DNA of 64,000 bases from Gordionus sp. m RMFG-2023 (lineage: Eukaryota; Nematomorpha; Gordioida; Chordodea; Parachordodidae): contig NC_088776.1 of NCBI RefSeq assembly GCF_954871325.1, forward strand, positions 17,546,052 through 17,610,051, written 5' to 3'. Both the position numbers and the translations under genes were made by a program. The notes beneath the pieces are model-generated. The model searched no databases and was not told the origin of the DNA. It worked only from the letters and a program-made list of their open reading frames with translations. Shown in pieces: positions 12,001 to 23,418 of the stretch (positions are counted from its first letter, which is position 1; every line of letters starts with the position of its first letter).

Positions 12001-15000
12001 CTTTTACTACAGGCCTAGAAAAGTTTGATTAGGTCCATGAAGGTCAATGTGTTCCTCTCAAATTTTAAGCTTTTCCATTCTTCCCCCAAGTTCCATGTAT
12101 AAGCAATAAATTTATTTTTACTTAATGTATTTCATTACAATGTGTACTCGAGAAAAAGATTTTTTTTTACATAATTATTTTTAAAATTTTATCAAGATAC
12201 TCGAAACAATGAATAAAACATTGACTACTTCACTCATTGACGAAGAATTAAATAAACAATTTTATTCTATTGATGGTACGCAATTTTATTTAGTATGAAT
12301 TTGATTTCTTGTGACGTTCGCCACCTTTTTAGTCCTCCTTTTTGCTGTTTTTAAAGAAACATTTTGCTTAAATACAAAAAAATATTTTTGTGCGCTCAAA
12401 TTAAATTTAGGCGTCCTGAGCACGAGTTTGATTTTCCCAGGCGACCTCACTAATTTCCTATTAAATTATGATTTTTTCATGCATTTTTTTCTTCTCATTT
12501 GATTTCATCTTAATATGATTAAATTCAAGTTTTAAAAAAATATAGGTTTTCTAACTCTTAGATAATTTTTCATTCATTTTTTTTAACAAAACTATAAGAA
12601 TACACCATACGCATTATATAAGCACATCATCGGGCCTCTTTTTGGTGGCCTGGTCCATCTGCTTTAATTTAAAAATATAAGTTCGAGTTTATCTGTTGAT
12701 CCCACTCAGAAACAGAACTGTTTATGCAGGGCCTAATGAATATTTGTTATACACTAAGTACGGTGAAAATATTTTGGGGCAGATTTGACATGCATAAAAT
12801 ATAAATGTAGGTAAACTTTATTATTTATCAAGAATTAATACACTGGTTTTCTTTTTCACAAACAATTTTTATTTTTTTATATATATAAATTTATTATAAG
12901 GGAAAATATAAGAGATGACGTTATGGCTTGTATATTAATAAAATCCTAGCCATCTCATATCGACTAACTCTAGCCAAATCAGTCCTAATTACCATATATC
13001 GTTATTAGCTTTAAACGTTACTTTTAAAAAGTAACTTGTTACAATGTTTAAAATGTAATTAGTTTTAATTACGAGTAAAGTAGCTCGTTACCGTTACATT
13101 TTATAAGTAATTAGTTAGTAACAATTACAAGTTATATCTTTAAAAGGTAAATAGTTTTCATATTAGCTACTACTTTTTAAAGTAAAGTTACTGTTACATT
13201 TTAGAAATATTTAGTTCCATTGCAATTACCTTATAATTAATTTATATAACTTATTATTTCGCAATAAATTTTTTTTTATTATATATAATAATTTTGCGAT
13301 TTACAAATTTTTATTCAAAGGAATTTTAATGGAATACAATTTAAATAAAAGAAATCACTGAAAAAAATAAACCATATATTTATTTTTAAAAAAAGGCTCT
13401 CTCATTTTTCTCAAAAATAGGCCTCTATGTAGACTAAACAACTACAGGATCACTTGATGATTGCTAATAAACTTTTTTTATAATTTGGGAGACTTCCCTA
13501 AAGATTATGACTTTTGGGTTTTCAAATATGATATTTACTAGTTCCATATCCTAGTACATTTTGCTAGTAATTAAGCCTATTCAAAAACGAATACGAATAT
13601 AGAAGTGCATTATTCGATTCGAAAAATTCGTTTTTAAAAATATTATAAAATAATTCATACCAAAATATATTGCCAGATTCTTAATATTTTTTTATTTCGG
13701 ACCCAATTTGAAACAGAAGAAATTATTTTAATAATCTCATAATAAAGAAAATGCGATCAAGCTATTAGCGAAATTAAAATCCATAATAATTTAATTTATA
13801 ATGCCAAACCAATTTTTAAGGAAAAAAGTTTTACTTATTGTTTCTTCTTTATAAGAATGAGATTTATGAGCGCAAATTAGTTCCAATTAAGAAAATCCTT
13901 TTGCAGGCAGTTTATGTATACCTTGTTAATCACACAACCCATTAGATTGATAAGTTATCAATATAATAAATGATTAAATTTTATAAAAAATATTTATATA
14001 TTCAAATGTTCATTTAAATAATTATTTAAATATTTGATCAAATTATTCTAATAATTTGATATGAATACAACTAATTAGTCAAATAAATTAATTGTTCTAA
14101 TAATTCATCGAATCAAATCGAATAATTCTTTATTCTCATTTGAAAAAACGAATAATTTACTATTTTCGATTTGTTTTGAATAGGCCTGCTAGTAATAGAC
14201 GACTGCAGAGGTGAATAAAGCAGTTTTAGGAAAACAATTAGTTATCCTATGCTCTACAAGATGGAATAGTATGCTTGATAGCTTAAATAGTTGATTAAAA
14301 TTTAAAAATGAACTAACGAAATTATGCGAAAAATTAAATTTTCTAAAACTAGAGGATATTGAAATAAATATTTAGAAGAATATTGCAATAATGATCTTTG
14401 GCCATGGCCATTGACATAATACAAGAAATGAACTGCCATTATGGGGAATCAGTTTAATAAATGTTGTTCAAAAAAGTTCAAACTTTTTCCAACTTAACCA
14501 TTGCAATTGCAAAATCTTTATAGAAGATTTTAAAATATTTATGAATTTGATAATGGTTTGAAAACAGCATTTTTAGCCACTTTCTCTCACCCATATTTTT
14601 AAAAATCGGTGGACTGACGATGCCATATAAAAAAACATCAAAATTTGTTGAAAAACGAAGCCTTAATTAATTTTTAGAAATAGTGTGGAAGTAAAAATGC
14701 CTGTTGAACGATTATTTAGTTCACAAATCAAATATTACTAAGAGACAAAATTGATAATATTAAAAAATAATGCGATCTAAATGCTAAATTGTTTCGTTAA
14801 TATATTTACTATTTTATATAACAAATTAGTCCATTTTCTACCCAAATATATTATCGGATATTTTATAAAAATAGTATCTTATCTTATTGAAATTTTTAAG
14901 TATCTTGTATCTTAGATTCAAAATTTCCAAATATATTCGAATACAATTTTCTAAAAATTTGCCTAACCTTGAACTAATGTTTATGATTGATTTAAAGCTT

Positions 15001-17788
15001 CTCTCACGATGCTATTTTAAACGAAAGTCATTGATTTGTACCTGTTTTCATTTTTATATAAAAACAATTTTTATAATTAAATTTGGAAATAAGAATGGAT
15101 TATTTATAGACAATCAAATTTTATGATGAGGAAAAATGAGATTGCGTGATTTTCTTTCAATTTGCCATTAATAAATAATATTCTCATTATACGTTTTATT
15201 TGTCTGAATGTCCAGGTTTCTCATTTAATTTATAAAAAAAGAAGATATTATGATATGAATTATTATCGAATAATCTTTTATTTCATGACTTGTAACCATG
15301 ATGGGAGAAAGAAATTCATCTTGGAAGATTTTCCAATTTTCTTAAATATTATTTTAAACTAATACACCCCTCCCCCCATTTCTCTCTCCCCTATGCCCTG
15401 TTTTTTTTTAAATATTAGATAAAAATGTTTAGATACTTTTTATATTCTAAATAACATTCTTTATTTCTACAAACATCCACATAATACATAAAACTACACT
15501 CAAAATGATACGATATAAAACTGATAAAAATAGAATTCATAAAATAATCATGCGAATAAAATATAAAATAATATCTTCTCGAATTCATGGGCGAACGTCT
15601 ATAAATGCCAATTATACACTAAGGAAACAACGGCGAACACAGTTGTTTATTATAATTTATAAAAATAAAAATAAAAGTTGTACAAAAAACAGATTCGTTG
15701 CCCTCCACTTCGTCTCAACCTCTCAGTCACGATAAACAATCCGATGATCACACCCAATCCGTATCCTATTCCGATTACTACTTGGACGAAGACGAAACCA
15801 ATTCCATTATAGCCAATCTTCCACCCGACATTTTAGGTAATTTAACAGTATCTAAATAATCACTTTTGTGATGAAAACTAGGTATTAGTGTTGTTAAACG
15901 GCTAATTTAATATTCTACCCGGGAAAATATAGCTTAAACATCGAGATTTCACATAGATGTCCAAGCCTTCGTGCTATCTGTGAGCAAAATCATTAAGCTT
16001 GCCTAATATTTTTCCTGCCAAAATATTCAGTTAGCCGTTTTAAAAATCTTCTCAAATCGAGCCCTTATCATAGAAAAGACGTAATTTTTTTTATTTAGGC
16101 ATACGTAGAGGTCGGCAAGGAGATTTTTTTGCAGCCCAACTGAGCCCGAAATTTATTTTTTCAACCCGACCCGAACCTGATGAGCGTCAATATTATAATA
16201 TCCAAAATACATTTAAAAATTGTGTATTACCTTAAATAAAAATTTTTACTGCTATAATATAATCTTATATTAAGTTGCATTTTATTTAAATTGGAAACAT
16301 ATACTTTTTTATTCAGTTTAAATATTAAAAAAGTTTAAATACAATCGAATTTAAAAATTGTTGCGGTTACTTTAAAATAATATGCATAATATTATGAGCA
16401 TATAAATATATATCTATATCATTATTAATAGTATCACATAGTGAATAATTATGATATATAAATAATGAGGAGTCGAGTTTGTCAGACTTAAACAAGCCCT
16501 CCTATCTTCAAAGGCCCTACCAGCCGATGCTTTATCAAGAGAGGTACTTTAACGAGTATAGAAGCTAGTGTTGTTAAACGGGTCATTTCGAGCCAATTTT
16601 TGAAAACAGCTAACTTAATATTTCATAGAAAAATATTACAAAGCCTGAAGATTTTGCTCATAGAAGGAACAAAGATTTAAACATATATTATCAAAATCTC
16701 GAGGCTTAAGCAATATATTTCTGGTTATAACATTGAGTTAGCCGTTTGAAAAATCGGCTCAAAACGAGCCGTTTAACAACATTAATAGTAGCTAGTATAA
16801 AGGAAAAAATTATTGGTAACACAATTTTGGCTAACCTTACGATTAAAAAGCGAATGAAACAATTTAGTCTGAAGAAAACTATCAATGTTTCATGATAATT
16901 ATATATTATTTTAATCCAAAGATAAAAACAAATTTAAAAAAATTGCCGAAATTGACAACATGATAGAATGGAAAATAAAGTAGAACTAAATATCTGGTTT
17001 TCAATAATGTTTAGTACCTGTCTAGTTTTTATTAATTCTTCAATCCATTTTCTTACCCACAAAAAGCCACATAATATCCACATAGCACCTCAAGTGTGAA
17101 ATCAACCAAAATTCTGGAAGCATTAAAGCGTTACTGGCAAAATAAGATTAAACTGTCAAGATTGGCATCATGTGAAAACAAACATTATGGAAACGAAAAT
17201 ATTTTGGTGAGTCCATGTAATGACTGATAAGTACTTATTAATTCATTAATCAGTTTTTCCAGACAATAAACAAAAACCAGGTATTAGCGAAATAAATAAA
17301 CAACACGCCTTACCACCCATTCATAGTTAATTTGAATTTGTAGCGAGTTATACAAAATACGCTGTATTTTTGTATTCTCTGCTGTGAATGAGGGGTTGCC
17401 TTACATTCCCAGTTGGCACGAATTCATAGCGATGTACACAATATATGTTGTATTTTTATATACTTCGTTGCAACCTTTACAATTGAAAATAGAAATGATC
17501 AAATGTCGATCCCTTACAAATTATAACCCTCATATTAAAATTTTTATAGATTTATATTTTGGACATGTTTTTTTATATTAAAAAAAGCTTATTTCTTCTT
17601 TTTTGTTAATGTTTCAAAAGCTTGTGGATTTAATTTTTTGATATTTTGAACACAACCTTAAATATTTTCTTTTTTAAATAAAATTCGACATAGGTTTAAA
17701 CGTATGGGAGAACGATAAAGATATAGCAAAAGCCTTAGCTGCCTCACAACAAGAATACCTAGATCAATTAAAAAAGAATCTTTTATAG
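9065..17788 (+). CDS. OTUD5: OTUD5-type deubiquitinase, 7 exons, complete
   Basis: Cysteine protease that removes ubiquitin chains (OTU family; the human protein, also called DUBA, acts in innate signalling and chromatin regulation). Proposed exons: 9065-9490, 9534-9627, 9682-9903, 9948-10096, 10682-11141, 15693-15836, 17694-17788. All junctions are GT-AG, every phase matches, and the result is 529 codons (human about 571). Residues 1-8 read MTILPIKK, matching the family's conserved N-terminus. YNSGDEY (S124) matches the human phospho-activation site. The OTU domain spans about 143-297, with catalytic D165/C168 in DGACLF and H273 in HYNS. A helix with [20 protein letters not shown] follows. 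The last exon gives GLNVWEND and SQQEYLD, the C-terminal ubiquitin-interacting motif. The serine-rich stretch of exon 5 is lineage-specific. The exon 5/6 junction across a 4.5 kb intron is the least certain. The gene looks intact. Confidence 0.93.
11770..12030. repeat. GC-island periodic repeat in OTUD5 intron 5
   Basis: Words such as CCAGAGACC, GGGCCTGGG, GGGCTGGGCTTAG and GGCCTAAAAA recur between T/A runs. It begins with the AGAGACCTAATGGTC motif that marks the start of other copies in the window. Non-coding. Confidence 0.5.
13000..13240. repeat. degenerate GTTAC/GTAAC tandem repeat
   Basis: Words like GTTACTTTT, GTAACTTGTTAC, CGTTACCGTTAC and TAATTAGTT alternate in both orientations over about 240 bases in OTUD5 intron 5. 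A shorter relative lies at about 43825-43895. The mixed orientation suggests a decayed palindromic satellite or the core of a MITE. Confidence 0.5.
13572..14187. mobile_element. MITE with AGGCCTATTCAAAA ends and a 9-bp target duplication
   Basis: The element starts TAAGCCTATTCAAAA and ends with the inverse TTTTGAATAGGCCT. Subterminal ACGAATA.. and ATTCGATTCG words also mirror each other. GCTAGTAAT flanks it on both sides (13563-13571 and 14188-14196), a clear target-site duplication of 8-9 bp. It has no coding region. It sits in OTUD5 intron 5, immediately before a hAT transposase remnant. A second copy without a clear duplication lies at 39257-40032. Confidence 0.8.
14197..14830 (+). mobile_element. 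hAT transposase remnant (Ac/zinc-finger-BED type)
   Basis: Short coding words in shifting frames resemble the central and C-terminal part of hAT transposases: [12 protein letters not shown] near 14255 (family signature of the form xTRWNS), a LWPLPLT-like word near 14400, and [11 protein letters not shown] near 14565 (family form of the 'ALDPRFK' block). It is riddled with stops and frameshifts and has no intact ORF. This is a different hAT lineage from copies A-C. It lies within OTUD5 intron 5 and has no role in that gene. Confidence 0.6.
15890..16062. repeat. GTTGTTAAACGGCT foldback element, degenerate copy
   Basis: Begins GTTGTTAAACGGCTAA and ends with the inverse TTAGCCGTTTTAAAAATC..TCAAATCGAGC. 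It is about 170 bp and lies in OTUD5 intron 6. Copies at 16570, 38954, 52616 and 57436 share the same ends and the same internal words (TCTCGAGGCTTA, CAATATTTTTCTG). Confidence 0.65.
16108..16190. repeat. fragment of GC-island repeat
   Basis: AGAGGTCGGCAAGG, GCCCAACTGAGCCCG and CAACCCGACCCGAACC separated by T/A runs match the GC-island repeat family. It is a short copy in OTUD5 intron 6. Confidence 0.4.
16570..16780. repeat. GTTGTTAAACGGG foldback element
   Basis: Inverted ends GTTGTTAAACGG..GAGCC / GGCTCAAAACGAGCC..GTTTAACAAC with a second inner pair AACAGCTAACTTAATATT / AACATTGAGTTAGCCG. Length is about 211 bp. AGCTAGT occurs just before (16563-16569) and just after (16790-16796), a possible target duplication. 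It is the second copy within OTUD5 intron 6. Confidence 0.75.
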
Positions 17789-18472
17789 CCTTCATGATTA
17801 TACCTATTACCCTTAAAAAAAGTCTTTCATTAGAAACAATAAGGTATTAGTTTGTATTTAAATTCTATTACTCTCTTCTTAATCATCTGGTCCTAATAGC
17901 TTAAAAGTATTCACGCGATAGACAAGGTATTTAAAATTATAAAATTTCGATAACACCTCGGCTAATTTTATTCCTTAAATTATTATTTTGCCTCTATAAA
18001 ATTGATAAAACAAACCAACTTAATGATTTTTTTTAATATAATTTTTTTCGATGTATCTTATTTCGCATTACTCGTTTCGCACTAAGCAAATTATAATTAT
18101 TTATAATAATTTACGAATTCTTCATTTATTTAATATAATTATAAAATAAAATGTTTTTTTGGAAATATGTTTTATCTTGGTTGAGATGAGAAAATTATTA
18201 AAAATATATATCATTTGTGGGCATAAGAAAGAAATAGAAAAACATAAATAAAAAAAATAGGAAAAAAATGAATATATTATTAAAGGATATTATTTTTTTT
18301 ACAATATATACGTTATGATTTGCCTAAGAATATCTAATATAATAGACTTTAAAATTATTATTTTTTATTATTGCATACAAGCGTTTAGTTATATTTGGTA
18401 TACATAATCAATTCTTACTATTTTGAAATGCTTTAGGCTTAAAATCTTCTTTCCCTATCCTTTAGAAATAAA

Positions 18473-19569
18473 TTATGGAATTTCCTTTTTTTCCGAAATT
18501 CTTTTGTCTCCTTCACTTGCCCTTAACTCTGGAGTTTCTAATATTGATGCTTCAGTAGGATGCAATGGTGGTTCGTAACGTGACTTCCCTTAAATTGAAA
18601 TATGAAAAATTAACATCATAAGTTTTAACATATAATAAATTTAAAAGGTGAATTAAATAAAATCATCGGCAGAGATCTTTTAGCTCTGCCTTAAATCATT
18701 TTTTTTTGAAAGTCGAACTAAATACCGACCAAATGTTCTAAGAACCCGACCGCCTGAGAACTGGTATGTCTGTAAATCTTTAGTACAAGGTATTAAATTA
18801 AGTGTACTAGTTTAAAAAAATTGGTTATATTACTACTATAAAAATAAATTTTTAAAAACTTCCTCCGACTGAAGCTCTTGGTTGCCCTGTCGTAGCAATA
18901 GTCAATAGATTGCAACCGAGCGTTGGTTGGATGCTTTGACTTAACCTCCTAAAACTTTCTTCCTCTCGGCCCCTGACTCGTGGATTTTCTAGGCTTTTTC
19001 GAATAAATTCCTTCCCCCTTAACGATATCTCATAGCCAGCTATCTTTTCGCATTCATTTTTAATGTAAGGCATATCAATTATATGTGATACGACCCATAT
19101 ATCTAAAGCGTGATCTTTGTCTATATTTATAGCGTACGAGTACATGAATTCTAATAATTGACGGAAGGCGTCGGAGCATAAGGCTACATTTTGTGGTAAA
19201 AGAATCTCGTTCATACCAGATGGGTGCTGATTTCTCCAATATGATTCTGGCAAATCTGGCATCATTAATAATAGATCTTGTCCCACTGGACAAAATATAT
19301 GTCTAAAGCATTTTATATATTATACATAATGACTGGAATAAGAAATTATACCTAAAATACCCAGATTTTGAGGCAAGTACAAATTTATGAGCTTCAAATC
19401 TATGCATACAATCAACGTGGATCATAATATCCGTGGGAATATCTCCAGACACGTTCCAAAAATTTTGTAAACACAAATTAAAGAAATCTTTTAATTCAGG
19501 TTGTTTAGAAGCAGGAGTAATCATTTTGCTCTTTCTCTTTTCACAAATATAAGGTGTCACCATTTTCAA
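18473..19569 (-). CDS. BTB/POZ-domain protein, 2-3 exons
   Basis: Exon 1 is 19352-19569 (start MKMVTPYICE; an in-frame Met also occurs two codons later). Exon 2 begins at 19302; GT-AG sites give a phase-matched R-HIFCPVGQ junction. The protein opens with a short helix and then the BTB core: DIMIHVD (47-53), FEAHKFVLASKSGYF (58-72; the AHK..L...S.YF signature), HIFCP, then LLEFMYSYAI and a BACK-like helix with YIKNECEKI. Exon 2 can run to a stop at 18852 (222 aa). A donor at 18859/18860 instead joins in phase to 18473-18588 (KSRYEPPLHPTEAS..), giving about 258 aa. BTB domains bind partners or cullin-3. No kelch, MATH or zinc-finger region is seen, so the exact family is unknown. It is tail-to-tail with OTUD5, about 0.7 kb apart. 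Confidence 0.75.
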
Positions 19570-21200
19570 AATTTACTTATTTACTATTACAAAAGAATCT
19601 AGAACACATTTTAATTCGACATTATATTACATTGGTAATTCATGCGAAGTAAATTTTGAATAAATAAATTGTACTTAATTATATTGAATTTTTAATAGGA
19701 TCTTTTAAAAAATAAATATTTATAACTAAAATATTCCTCGCAGGGGCTGACTAGCTATAGGACCAAGTAAGCAATCTGCTAGAAAGGTCTTGCTAATATA
19801 TATAAAAATCAGTTTAAAAGTTGCCAAAAAAAAAGAGTCCGATGAAATAAAATAAAATGGCGTCATACTAATTTATAATTTTTTATTATATTAGTTAAAT
19901 CAAATTCACTCATTTAAGCAGCTACATCTACAATGTCTTCATTTATTACAAAAACAGTATCATCAACCTCACAATCTGTAACTACATCATCTATTTAATA
20001 AATATCAACCCCTTCATCAATCTGATAATAATACAATTAAATCTTTTATTCTTTAAGAAATTCTCTTATAATTTAATATCTTTCTAAATTACCCACATAC
20101 AGTTGTAAATTTTAAATTACAAAGACTAATATTTCTGAAATATTTTTGAACGAATCCTATACAGTCAATTAATTACGAATAATACATCGAAATTGTATTA
20201 TAAAAATAATCTAAAGAATGGACTGGTTACAATTAATATAAAAAATAATAGAGCACCAACCTTGTACTCTCAATTTAGACATTCGCATCGTGTCAAAGCA
20301 TTTCCACAGCAGGCTACATCAATATTCGACATGTTATATTATGCAGTATAAATCAAAATAATGAAAACTCGATAATACATATTCAGTTGGTTAAGCCTAT
20401 CTTAGAGGATCAAACAATAATTCCATTAGTGGGAAAAATAATTACAGAAAGAAGTAGGGAAATTACAATAACAATAATTTAAAACATGTAATTGAGATAT
20501 AATTTTTTAGACAAGCCAAACCTATATTACTGATAATGAGATTCCAACTAAACGGTTTAAAAATTTTGCAAATTAAATAAAAACAATTTCATTGAAATAA
20601 TACCTAAACATTATTAAATATACAAAGATTTTCTAAAGAACTATTTAAAATGAACCTAAAAAACAAAGTTATACCACGTTTATAGCAGTCGCGAAGATAG
20701 CGCAACATCGTTCTCCATCCCAATGCGTAAAATACGAAATTAAGTACACATTTAAGTGTTGAGAAATGCTATGAGCCAAATTCCTATAATAAATCCGGTG
20801 TGATATCGCTTAGCAATACTTCTCATATCGCGGTTCTAAAAACTTTCTAAAAATGAACATATAGGCTCTTTTATCTTAATGTTGATAAAGTTATTGTGCA
20901 GTTCTACATACAATAGAAATATAATTAAGAGTAAATTAAGTATTAAGGCTCTGTTCTGGTTTGTCTTATTTATGAAATTTATTTCTAACCCAGGCTAAAC
21001 AGACTAGGACGCCCTATTTTGGTTTGTTTTATAAGTATATACATTAAATAATATTATTTGTTATTTATATTTTTTCCACAGAGTTGCTTAACCCTTTTTA
21101 TATAAATCTAAATAGCATCTTTCTTTTTAGGCTCTTTAAAGGAAGTTATATAGCCGGCCAAACAGATTACTGTTTAGAAATATGACAACCCAGGACACGA
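19570..21200. other. no gene recognised
   Basis: AT-rich sequence with no domain I recognise. Slightly less AT-biased patches at 20280-20340 and 20690-20860 have codon-like composition in more than one frame, but none matches a family I know. They may be further decayed parts of the broken gene that follows. Confidence 0.35.
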
Positions 21201-21516
21201 CCTAAGAGATTTAGCACAATATATTAATGTCAATGATCAATCTACCAATTGTTTACGATATATTTATAACGGGGAAATAATATAAAGACCCTTTGTACTG
21301 ACGAAAACAACAAATTCTTCCGGGAAAATTTTTTTTGATTCATTAAACGATTGTTTTTCAAAATATGAACTACAATTAAAAAATATAATTGAAAAATCTG
21401 GCACAGAAAATATGCATATAGCATTTATCTATATAAGATCTGATTAAACGAGAGGTTTCTGAGGGTTTTAATATTTCCAACTAGAACCACATATTTAATC
21501 TATTTATTTGATTCAC

Positions 21517-23418
21517 CAGGCGCGTACGCAGGAATTTGGTCTGGGGGGGGGGGGATAATAAATTTTTTTAAGAAATATTATTGTTTTATAAAAATATCAA
21601 GCATAAATTTATTAGGACTAATAACTATTTCTAAGACACTATTTAAATTAATGTGAATTATAAAAAAATTATATGTAAAGAATCACTTAAATGACCCAAA
21701 ATATAAATTTGATTTTTTTTGAGTCTTTACACAAAAAGTTTCTTAGGAATATTTGCATTTTGTATGTTATACATTTACAATGTGAAATCCAATCTTCGTT
21801 GTGATTAAGCTAATTTTTCAATTATCTCATCCTTGCTTGTCAAATGCTTATGAATATTCAAAAGATCCAAACCTTTCAATCTACTTTCAGATGTTGTACT
21901 TCTTGGTATGTTTTTCAGAGACCTGCAGGTCCGGCCCCCGGGCCGGACAGTAGGGCCCGAAATTTTTTTAAAAAAACACCCAAGCCGGGCCTAAATTTTT
22001 TTTAAAAAACACCTAGGCCGGGCTGTATTTTTTAAAACAGCCTATATTTGAAATCGTTATTATTAGCTATAAAAATCAAAAATAAATATAATTTATTTAT
22101 AAAAAACACCCAATCCGGACTGTATTTTTTAAAACAGCCTATATTTGAAATCGTTTTTATTAGCTATAAAAATCAAAAATAAATATAATTTATTTTAAAA
22201 AAATCCGGGTCGGGCCTGAAATTTTTTTAAAAAAAGCCGAGTCGGGCCTAAAAAAATTTTTAAAAAAACCTAGGCCGGGCCGTAAAAAATCTTTAAAAAA
22301 AATCCGGGCCGTGCCCTGTAAATGGTACTTATTCGGGCCTCTGTTATTCTTCTTAAAAAAGAGAATGTACTCCTATTATTTTACTAATGGGAAGAGTTTA
22401 TAAACCCTTTTAATACTGGGACTATATCAACCATAGTTAATCTTATAAACATAGTTATTCAGCTAGTAAGGTATCATAAGATACTTTAACATATACATAA
22501 TAAAAATCTAACAAATATTTTTTTTCTATCACCATCTGAAAAAGATTGGCAAGGCTTTTGTGAAAGTTATTTGCAGATTAGTAAGTGCTGCATGATGAAT
22601 TAAAAATTCATTTATTTGGGTTATAAATGTATCTGTATTTAAGATATACTCTTCTACTGATCCTATATTAATGTTTTAACGATGAGCTGGCCTTGCTACA
22701 AGTCGAGGGAGACAAATATTAAACACGTATAGCTCTGCTTTTGACTCAACAATAAAATATGAAATTCTTCATCAACATTAGCCCTAATTTCCTTGAGTTC
22801 TGATAAAATGCTCTCCGCTATTCTCATCTTCTTAATCAAGTCAATGTCATGTTTTTAAAAAGTAATACTTAAAATAGTTGTATAATTAAATAATACATTC
22901 TAATGAGAAATAAAATTTGGAATAAGCATTGTATCCAATAATTTTCTTGCTTCTGAGGAAATATTTCTTTCAGGTCATTGTGATATTTCAGTAATAGCAA
23001 ATAATTGGCTCTTCTAACTCCTTAAAAGCTGTTACTGCTTGATGGCAGAGACTCTATCTCGTTAGACTTGCAATTTCTTTTTCCCTGTTGGACAAGAAGT
23101 TTCAGAAATAATTATTATTTGACTAGAAATTTGAAAATGGTAGATAAATATTACGCCACTAAAAATTTAAAAATAATAAGTAAATATTACGCCGGAAAAC
23201 TTGAAATCGAATTTAATTGATAAAATAACTTAGTAGATAAATGTAATAATAAATGTAATTAAATATATATTTTATATGACATACGAATAAATATTAACAA
23301 ATATAAATTAATATAAACAATAATATTTTTGAAAAATATATCCGGCATCTGCATTTTTTGGCTTGGGGGGGGGGGGATTTGTCCTCCTGCCCCCCCCCCC
23401 ACGCTGCGTACGCCAATG
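21517..23418. mobile_element. hAT-type transposon with 8-bp target duplication TGATTCAC
   Basis: Left end CAGGCGCGTACGCAGG and right end (inverted) CATTGGCGTACGCAGCG are terminal inverted repeats, each followed inward by a long G (or C) run. TGATTCAC flanks both sides (21509-21516 and 23419-23426), the 8-bp duplication typical of hAT elements. The minus strand around 22560-22990 carries decayed coding words with hAT/ZMYM1-like character (KMRIAESILSELKEIRAN and an E-E-F-H block), so it may derive from an autonomous element. No intact ORF remains. A GC-island repeat is inserted inside at 21918-22345. Confidence 0.78.
21918..22345. repeat. GC-island periodic repeat, best-preserved copy
   Basis: Starts AGAGACCTGCAGGTCCGG, then CCCGGGCCGGA, and repeats CCGGGCC or CCGGGTCGG words 10 or more times, each followed by TAAATTTTTTT and AAAAAACACC. 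A block of about 115 bases (TTTTAAAACAGCCTATATTT through AATATAATTTAT) is present twice in tandem at about 22030-22110 and 22127-22200. It ends with GGGCCTCTGTTATTC, the inverse of its opening AGAGACC. It is nested inside the hAT element. Confidence 0.7.

Noticed and set aside
14887-15735. Three plus-strand ORFs of 66-79 codons in OTUD5 intron 5
   Set aside because: No domain; the last one overlaps the true OTUD5 exon 6 (15693-15836) in the wrong frame.
20690-20870. Codon-like patch with words such as AQHRSPSQCVKYE
   Set aside because: No family recognised, frames broken, and composition alone is not enough to call a gene.
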